DNA of 17,859 nt, taken from the NCBI GenBank assembly GCA_031418035.1, contig JANOWU010000155.1, positions 1-17,859 of the forward strand, in the 5' to 3' direction. The DNA comes from JANOYY01 sp031418035. Lineage in GTDB: Bacteria; Actinomycetota; Acidimicrobiia; Acidimicrobiales; JANYDT01. Positions 14,228 through 17,859 of this stretch are shown here, one piece after another (within the stretch, counting starts at the first letter, position 1; the number at the start of each line of letters is the position of its first letter). The notes below the pieces were generated by a model. It was not told where the DNA came from and ran no database searches. It saw nothing but the letters and a program-made list of their open reading frames with translations. Both the position numbers and the translations under genes were made by a program.

Positions 14228-14951
14228 GTGAACCGCCGCCACCGGATTCCGGCTTTCGTTTCGCACCCGGCGTTCGTCGGGTCGTATAGCGAATCGACAT
14301 CGGCCCGACGGTGATGACATCACCTTCGGCGAGAGGTGTGCCGAACTCGTTGACGGGGATGCCGTGACCGTTGACCTTCGTCCCGTTGAGCGATTTCAGG
14401 TCGACGATACAGACCTGTCCGTCGACGACGCGAACTTCCGCGTGGCGTCGAGAAACATTGGAGTCAGGAACGGTGATTTCACACTCGGGAAGCCGACCGA
14501 TCGATACGACGTCGTGGTCGAGCACGGCCACGGAGGTTCCGTTCGGAGTCTCGAGCCAGCCTTTTGCTGCGGCGACTCGAGGCGCGGCTTTGATCGCGGT
14601 CACAACTTTGAACTGCCCGGCACGCTGTTTCGGGCTCACCAACATATCGACCATTGCTGGTCCCATCAGCGTGAGGTTCTCCGACGATGCATGTTCTTCG
14701 ATTGCGTCGGCCAGCTCTGAAGCAAGTGCGTCGCCGAAGAGGGAGAAGCGCTCGTAGTCCGCTGTGGCCAGCGTGATTGCGACATGGTTGGGTCCCACTC
14801 GTTCGCCGCGAATGCCGATCGTGACGTTGGCGTCTATCTCGCGGATCATTCGTCGGCCGAGCTCTACTGGTCGGAGCTGGCTTTTGAAGACGCGTGAAAA
14901 CGCGCCCTCCACCAGGGCTTCAAGCCGTCGTTCAATCCCGAGAAGTACCAT
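14220..14951 (-). CDS. fhaA: FHA-domain protein FhaA with N-terminal DUF3662 domain
   Basis: A 243-residue soluble protein, first gene of the operon. Residues 1-122 form the DUF3662/FhaA N-terminal domain (MVLLGIERRLEALVEGAFSR, QLRPVELGRRMIREID). An FHA domain (about 146-222) follows with SIGRLPECEITVPDSNVSRR and conserved Arg153, Ser167, His170 and Asn189 (LKSLNGTKVNG). In mycobacteria FhaA binds the phosphorylated pseudokinase domain of MviN/MurJ and helps control lipid II supply. Mycobacterial FhaA has about 527 residues with a very long disordered linker; here the two domains are almost directly joined by about 25 residues. The ATG at 14951 has no strong Shine-Dalgarno sequence, and a TACACT box lies 13 nt upstream. 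Confidence 0.95.
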   Translation of the reverse strand: MVLLGIERRLEALVEGAFSRVFKSQLRPVELGRRMIREIDANVTIGIRGERVGPNHVAITLATADYERFSLFGDALASELADAIEEHASSENLTLMGPAMVDMLVSPKQRAGQFKVVTAIKAAPRVAAAKGWLETPNGTSVAVLDHDVVSIGRLPECEITVPDSNVSRRHAEVRVVDGQVCIVDLKSLNGTKVNGHGIPVNEFGTPLAEGDVITVGPMSIRYTTRRTPGAKRKPESGGGGSHA

Positions 14952-14964
14952 GATGCCGCTGTTC

Positions 14965-14970
14965 AGTGTA
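14965..14970 (-). promoter_or_regulatory. candidate -10 box of the fhaA-pknB operon
   Basis: On the minus strand TACACT (TAnnnT) lies 13 nt before the fhaA ATG, predicting a leader of about 6 nt. No confident -35 hexamer is seen; CCGGAAA lies about where one would be expected. It is the only good box in the 250 nt upstream, and the inverted repeat at 15006-15109 lies just beyond it. Confidence 0.4.
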
Positions 14971-15005
14971 GGGACCGAAGGGTGGGGTTTCCGGTTTTCA
15001 GCGAT

Positions 15006-15109
15006 TAACAGGGTGATGAAAATCCTACTTTTCGACGGTTCCGAACGACAGACTGGCTGGTCAGGGCCTGCGTAAAACGTCGAAGAGTAGGTTTTTCAGG
15101 ACCCTGTTA
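15006..15109. mobile_element. MITE-like inverted-repeat element, about 104 bp
   Basis: Two 32-bp arms, 15006-15037 and 15078-15109, are reverse complements at 28 of 32 positions with no gap, around a 40-bp centre. The left arm begins TAACAGGGT and the right arm ends ACCCTGTTA. If the outer TA on each side is a target duplication, the element is ACAGGGT...ACCCTGT flanked by TA, as in IS630/Tc1-mariner-type elements and their MITEs. It encodes no protein. It lies between the divergent fhaA and P-loop kinase genes, so it is not a gene-end terminator. No second copy is in the window to confirm mobility. Confidence 0.6.
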
Positions 15110-15128
15110 GTTCACCCTCTCGGCGGGG

Positions 15129-15148
15129 CGGGCACACAACGGGCACAC
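15129..15148. repeat. direct repeat of CGGGCACAC, 11-bp period
   Basis: CGGGCACAC occurs at 15129-15137 and again at 15140-15148, two bases apart, 60 nt before the P-loop kinase start. The spacing of one helical turn could suit an activator binding on one face of DNA. This is a weak observation. Confidence 0.35.
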
Positions 15149-15207
15149 TCTGACGCCGGTGTTCCTCGCGCTGTTCGTTGATGTTGCGATTAGCGTCACC
15201 GCGCACT

Positions 15208-15783
15208 ATGACTGTGCATTTGGTGGTCGTGTCTGGTTGGACCGGGTCGGGAAAGTCGACGCTCGCTGATGCACTTGCGATCGAGTTGGGCGCAACGGTC
15301 GTGAGCTTCGATTGGGTGATGTCTGGATTGCGGGTCTTCGATGACGTGTGGTCTCGGGTGGAAATGCCAGTCGAGTTCCAACGACGTGTCGGATGGTCGC
15401 TCATGAGCCGCGTCATTGAACAGCAATTGGCGCGCGGTGCGTCGGCCATTGCCGACCTTGTGGCGCGAGACGAGGTGGTAGATGATTGGACGTTTCTCGC
15501 CGAACGTTATGGCGCGAGATTCTCGCTCCTGGAGTGCCTTTGCACGGACGTTGCGGTTCATCGGTCCCGTGTCGAGGGACGACAGCGCAACATCCCAGGT
15601 TGGTACGAACTCACGTGGGAACGAGTGAAGCAGGGGCGCACGTTGTATCCGCCTCTCAGCGGGCCCAAACTTGTGCTCGACGCCGTCCTCCCTGCAGAGA
15701 GGAACGTCGTTGCGGCCAGGGACTATCTTCAGCGATCCGATATCATCGGTGAACATATGAATGGTTCCGGGATCGGCGAGTGA
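15208..15783 (+). CDS. P-loop ATP-binding protein, small-molecule kinase-like (AAA_33 type)
   Basis: A 191-residue P-loop protein. MTVHLVVVSGWTGSGKSTLA carries a textbook Walker A (residues 10-18) on the first strand. VVSFDWVMSGL follows at the place where small-molecule kinases carry a substrate-side acidic residue. A lid-like region HRSRVEGRQRNIPGWYELTWERV (about 120-142) has several Arg and an aromatic patch. The layout resembles the AAA_33/zeta/gluconate-kinase group of phosphotransferases; no antitoxin-like partner is visible. The substrate is unknown. ATG 15208 gives the family-type N-terminus; an in-frame ATG at 15178 would add ten unlikely residues. There is no ribosome binding site, and TAGCGT at 15191-15196 may be the -10 of a near-leaderless message. 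The HAD gene begins 7 nt after its stop. Confidence 0.8.
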   Translation: MTVHLVVVSGWTGSGKSTLADALAIELGATVVSFDWVMSGLRVFDDVWSRVEMPVEFQRRVGWSLMSRVIEQQLARGASAIADLVARDEVVDDWTFLAERYGARFSLLECLCTDVAVHRSRVEGRQRNIPGWYELTWERVKQGRTLYPPLSGPKLVLDAVLPAERNVVAARDYLQRSDIIGEHMNGSGIGE

Positions 15784-15790
15784 ACACGCA

Positions 15791-16510
15791 GTGAACAAGC
15801 TCGATGATGTGCGGGGCCTGCTGTTTGATAAGGACGGCACGATCCTCGACTACTGGCGCACGTGGATTCCGGTGAACCGAGCGGTCGCGAACTACGCCGC
15901 CAACGGCGACCCAGCGTTGCGCGATCGGGTGCTGGAGGCTGGAGGCCAGGATCCGATCACGAACCATGTGGCGTCGAGTTCGGTTCTGGCCGCTGGGACG
16001 GTGGATCAGATCGTGGCAATGACCTACGAGGTCGCGCCCGATGCGCCGGCCGACTTGTTGGTCGAGGCCGAGCGGCTCTTTCAGCAGGCCGGTGCCGTAC
16101 ATGGCGTGTTGATCGACGGGGCTCGAGAAGCGCTCGTCGAGTTGCGGGCGCGCGGTCTGCGACTCGGGTTGGCCACGAACGACACGCACGCCGGCATGGT
16201 TTCATCGCTCGACAGGTTCGATCTGTGGGACCTCTTCGAGTTCACGTGTGGCGCCGACAGCGGCTTCGGTGCCAAACCTGGCCCCGGCATGGTTCATGCG
16301 TTCGCCGAAGCGGTCGGGCTCGCGACGACGCAAACAGCTGTGGTCGGTGACTCAACCCACGATCTTGAGATGGCGCGTCGCGCCGGTGCCCACGCAATTG
16401 CGGTGCTGTCGGGCACGGGCGATGCCGCTGACCTGCCTCGCTACGCCGACGTCGTGTTGGACAGCGTGGTTGACCTCGTGGCGTTGTTTGAGTTCGACAT
16501 AGGCAAATGA
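15791..16510 (+). CDS. HAD-family hydrolase, phosphoglycolate phosphatase-like
   Basis: A 239-residue cytosolic haloacid dehalogenase-type phosphatase. Motif I is LLFDKDGTILDYW (nucleophile and acid Asp in DxD). Motif II is LGLATNDTHAGM with the catalytic Thr. Motif III is the Lys of GFGAKPGPGMVHAF, and motif IV is TAVVGDSTHDLEMARRAGA. A helical cap lies between motif I and motif II, as in class C1 enzymes such as phosphoglycolate phosphatase. The metabolite cannot be read from the sequence. GTG 15791 places motif I about 10 residues from the start, as is normal; an in-frame ATG at 15761 with GGTGA 8 nt upstream would add ten residues and overlap the P-loop gene, and is a real alternative. 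It is probably cotranscribed with the gene before it. Confidence 0.85.
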   Translation: MNKLDDVRGLLFDKDGTILDYWRTWIPVNRAVANYAANGDPALRDRVLEAGGQDPITNHVASSSVLAAGTVDQIVAMTYEVAPDAPADLLVEAERLFQQAGAVHGVLIDGAREALVELRARGLRLGLATNDTHAGMVSSLDRFDLWDLFEFTCGADSGFGAKPGPGMVHAFAEAVGLATTQTAVVGDSTHDLEMARRAGAHAIAVLSGTGDAADLPRYADVVLDSVVDLVALFEFDIGK

Positions 16511-16565
16511 GCGAGACTTGTCCGCGGCGCTCGAACGCAAATTGCCCGCAACGGAGAGAGGAATC

Positions 16566-17341
16566 GTGACGTCGAAACATCTCGATATCGCCCGACACCC
16601 GATCGGCGACGCGACCTATGTGGCTCGGTGTCGAAGCGAACTCGACGCGGTCGGTGCGCTCGTACTCCCCGGGTTCTTCACGGTCGAGGCGATCGAGCGG
16701 GTCGTTGCCGAATCCGCCCCGCATGAGGGCCGGGCCTTCTATGCCAACTCCACCCACAACGTCTACGTCACGTCGCCCGACCCGACGCTCCCCGCCGACC
16801 ACGCGTTGAACCGACAGGTCGTGAGCAGCAAGGGTTTGATCGCCGACGACGAGATCGCGCCCGACTCGCCGCTGCGCGAGGTCTACAACGACGACGCGTT
16901 TCGCACGTTCCTCTGTGGTGTCCTCGGTATCGATGCGCTGTACCCGTATGACGACGCGCTGTCGTCGGTCAACGTGCACTTTGCACCCGTCGGGAAGGAA
17001 CTCGGTTGGCACTTCGACAACTCGGCCTTCGCCGTCACGATGCTTTTGCAGGCGCCGCTCGGCGGAGCCCACTTCGAATACGTGCCCAACCTTCGCGACG
17101 CCGACGCCGGTGACCTCGCCTTCGACGCCGTGTGCGAAGTGCTCGACGGCGACACTCCTGTGAAGCGTCTCGAGTTTCGCCCGGCGACCTCGTGTTGTTC
17201 CGGGGCCGCAACGCCCTCCACCGTGTCACGCCCACGCAAGGGCGCCGGACACGTCTGCTCACGGTGTTTGCGTTCAACGAGCGACCCGGGATGCGCCTTT
17301 CGGAGTCGTCGATGCGGACGTTCTACGGCCGCACGGCGTAA
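16566..17341 (+). pseudogene. 2OG-Fe(II) dioxygenase-like gene disrupted by a 1-nt frameshift
   Basis: Reading from GTG 16566 (AGAGAGGA just upstream), residues 1-206 belong to an Fe(II)/2-oxoglutarate dioxygenase. FAPVGKELGWHFDNSAFAVT holds the iron ligands His149 and Asp151, so this is an HxD hydroxylase-type site rather than the HxG of halogenases. After EFRP, at about 17182, the frame runs into unrelated sequence and would end only at 17435, inside the tRNA gene. The +2 frame from there reads GDLVLFRGRNALHRVTPTQG, with the distal His and then RTRLLTVFAFNERPG, and stops at TAA 17339-17341. Adding one C to the CCC run at 17180-17182 restores a 258-residue protein. Either the gene is a recent pseudogene or the base was lost in sequencing. 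Confidence 0.8.
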
Positions 17342-17373
17342 CAATCGCTGGCGAGCACCCCAATCGGTTGCGC

Positions 17374-17379
17374 TAGAGT
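17374..17379 (+). promoter_or_regulatory. candidate -10 box of tRNA-Leu
   Basis: TAGAGT lies 13 nt before the mature 5' end of the tRNA, allowing a leader of about 6 nt. The -35 is not clear. It lies only 33 nt after the dioxygenase stop. Confidence 0.35.
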
Positions 17380-17392
17380 TCTTGCTCCACTC

Positions 17393-17478
17393 GGGCGAGT
17401 GGCGAAATGGCAGACGCACTAGCTTCAGGTGCTAGCGAGGGAAACCTCATGGGGGTTCAAGTCCCCCCTCGCCCACCA
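17393..17478 (+). tRNA. tRNA-Leu, anticodon CAG
   Basis: The acceptor stem GGGCGAG (17393-17399) pairs perfectly with CTCGCCC (17468-17474), followed by discriminator A and an encoded CCA (17476-17478). The anticodon stem CTAGC/GCTAG holds the 7-nt loop TTCAGGT with anticodon CAG at 17426-17428, reading CUG, the main leucine codon in high-GC genomes. The T arm GGGGG-TTCAAGT-CCCCC is canonical. The long variable arm marks it as class II, as expected for leucine. In M. tuberculosis the corresponding leuT lies directly beside fhaA. Confidence 0.97.
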
Positions 17479-17489
17479 ACGCAACTGTT

Positions 17490-17530
17490 CTTGGAGCGCA
17501 GGTAGCGCCGGGAGCGACTGGCTCTCCAAG
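17490..17530 (+). terminator. hairpin after tRNA-Leu
   Basis: CTTGGAG (17490-17496) pairs perfectly with CTCCAAG (17524-17530) around a 27-nt GC-rich loop, starting 12 nt after the tRNA. There is no T-run, so it may be an actinobacterial-type terminator or a processing structure. Confidence 0.3.
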
Positions 17531-17551
17531 TATCCGTGGCCAAATCGGGGC

Positions 17552-17557
17552 TACGGT
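17552..17557 (+). promoter_or_regulatory. -10 box of the dehydrogenase gene, predicted leaderless
   Basis: TACGGT is followed by CACGCG and ATG at 17564, the same TAnnnT-N6/7-ATG layout as crgA, trpG and the gene at 5388. No Shine-Dalgarno sequence precedes the ATG. Confidence 0.4.
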
Positions 17558-17563
17558 CACGCG

Positions 17564-17859
17564 ATGAGAAGTTCGCCACCTCGAACGATGGCTGCGGTAC
17601 AGCTGACCGGGCACGGAGGACTCGACAAGCTCGTATATCGCGACGACGTGTCGGTGCCGGAGCCTGGCCCGGGTGAGGTCCTCCTTCGTGTCGCGGCTGC
17701 CGGTGTGAACAACACCGACATCAACACCCGGATTGGCTGGTACTCGAAATCGGTCTCCGGCTCGACGGGTGGGGCAACCCCGGTCGGTGACGGCGATGAC
17801 GGTGGTTGGACCGGCACCGCGCTCGTCTTTCCACTCATTCAAGGCGCCGACGCGTGCGG
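17564..17859 (+). CDS. zinc-type alcohol dehydrogenase / quinone oxidoreductase family protein, 5' end
   Basis: The frame is open from ATG 17564 to the window end, giving 98 residues and no stop, so the gene is cut by the window. The sequence fits the GroES-like N-terminal domain of medium-chain dehydrogenase/reductases: MAAVQLTGHGGLDKLVYRDD, then PEPGPGEVLLRVAAAGVNNTDINTR, where VNNTDI replaces the zinc-binding C-H-x-D of classical alcohol dehydrogenases, and finally PLIQGADACG, the usual FPxxxGxDxxG. The stretch between (SKSVSGSTGGATPVGDGDDGGWTG) looks like an extended loop of a known subgroup. It is a likely NADPH-dependent reductase; the substrate is unknown. An in-frame ATG at 17588 is an alternative start. 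Confidence 0.8.
   Translation, partial: MRSSPPRTMAAVQLTGHGGLDKLVYRDDVSVPEPGPGEVLLRVAAAGVNNTDINTRIGWYSKSVSGSTGGATPVGDGDDGGWTGTALVFPLIQGADAC

Noticed and set aside
15006..15109. Inverted repeat as an integron attC site or a Rho-independent terminator
   Set aside because: The AAC/GTT ends do not fit the attC core consensus and the arms lack the extrahelical bases and inner boxes; it also lies between divergent gene starts and has no T-run.
15208..15783. P-loop gene as a zeta toxin of a toxin-antitoxin pair
   Set aside because: No small antitoxin frame is adjacent, and the Walker A plus lid layout is equally typical of metabolite kinases.
17183..17435. C-terminal continuation of the dioxygenase frame into the tRNA gene
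   Set aside because: The residues are low-complexity Arg/Ser and run into tRNA-Leu, while the conserved dioxygenase C-terminus is in the neighbouring frame.

Overview
The window is a stretch of high-GC chromosome from an actinobacterium. The best evidence is the gene order crgA / trpG(pabA) / pknB-pbpA-rodA-pstP-fhaB-fhaA / tRNA-Leu(CAG), which matches the Mycobacterium tuberculosis block Rv0011c-Rv0020c plus leuT. Proteins are divergent from mycobacterial ones, there is no pknA, and several genes look leaderless (a TAnnnT box 6-7 nt before ATG). A deep-branching class such as Acidimicrobiia fits, but that placement is an inference from memory of the families.

Region 1 (1-5660) is accessory metabolism. 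It holds the 3' end of an isopenicillin-N-synthase-type dioxygenase, a four-helix membrane protein with a charged helical tail, a convergent Ca2+-type P-type ATPase, a divergently placed degradative thiolase with a palindrome upstream that could be a TetR-type operator, and a 90-aa membrane protein with a zinc-ribbon-like tail. Region 2 (5661-7005) holds an intergenic stretch with a DnaA-box pair, then crgA (-) and the glutamine amidotransferase trpG/pabA (+) from a 68-nt divergent promoter region.

Region 3 (7036-14951, minus strand) is one tightly packed cell-wall and division operon, transcribed fhaA -> fhaB -> pstP -> rodA -> pbpA -> pknB. Most junctions are 4-nt stop/start overlaps (8 nt at fhaA/fhaB, a 7-nt gap at pbpA/pknB). 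It couples FHA phosphothreonine readers, a PP2C phosphatase, the SEDS glycan polymerase, its partner transpeptidase and a PASTA receptor. The striking point is that the PASTA receptor in the pknB position has lost the kinase catalytic loop: HRD is DGG, and the catalytic-loop Lys and Asn are also replaced. It is predicted to be a pseudokinase, while the phosphatase keeps its metal-binding aspartates.

Region 4 (14952-17859) starts with a roughly 104-bp near-perfect inverted repeat bounded by TA, resembling a MITE. It continues with a P-loop kinase-like gene, a HAD phosphatase, a 2OG-Fe(II) dioxygenase broken by a 1-nt frameshift, tRNA-Leu(CAG), and the 5' end of a zinc-type alcohol dehydrogenase/quinone reductase family gene. 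The three protein genes and the repeat lie between fhaA and the tRNA, which are adjacent in M. tuberculosis.
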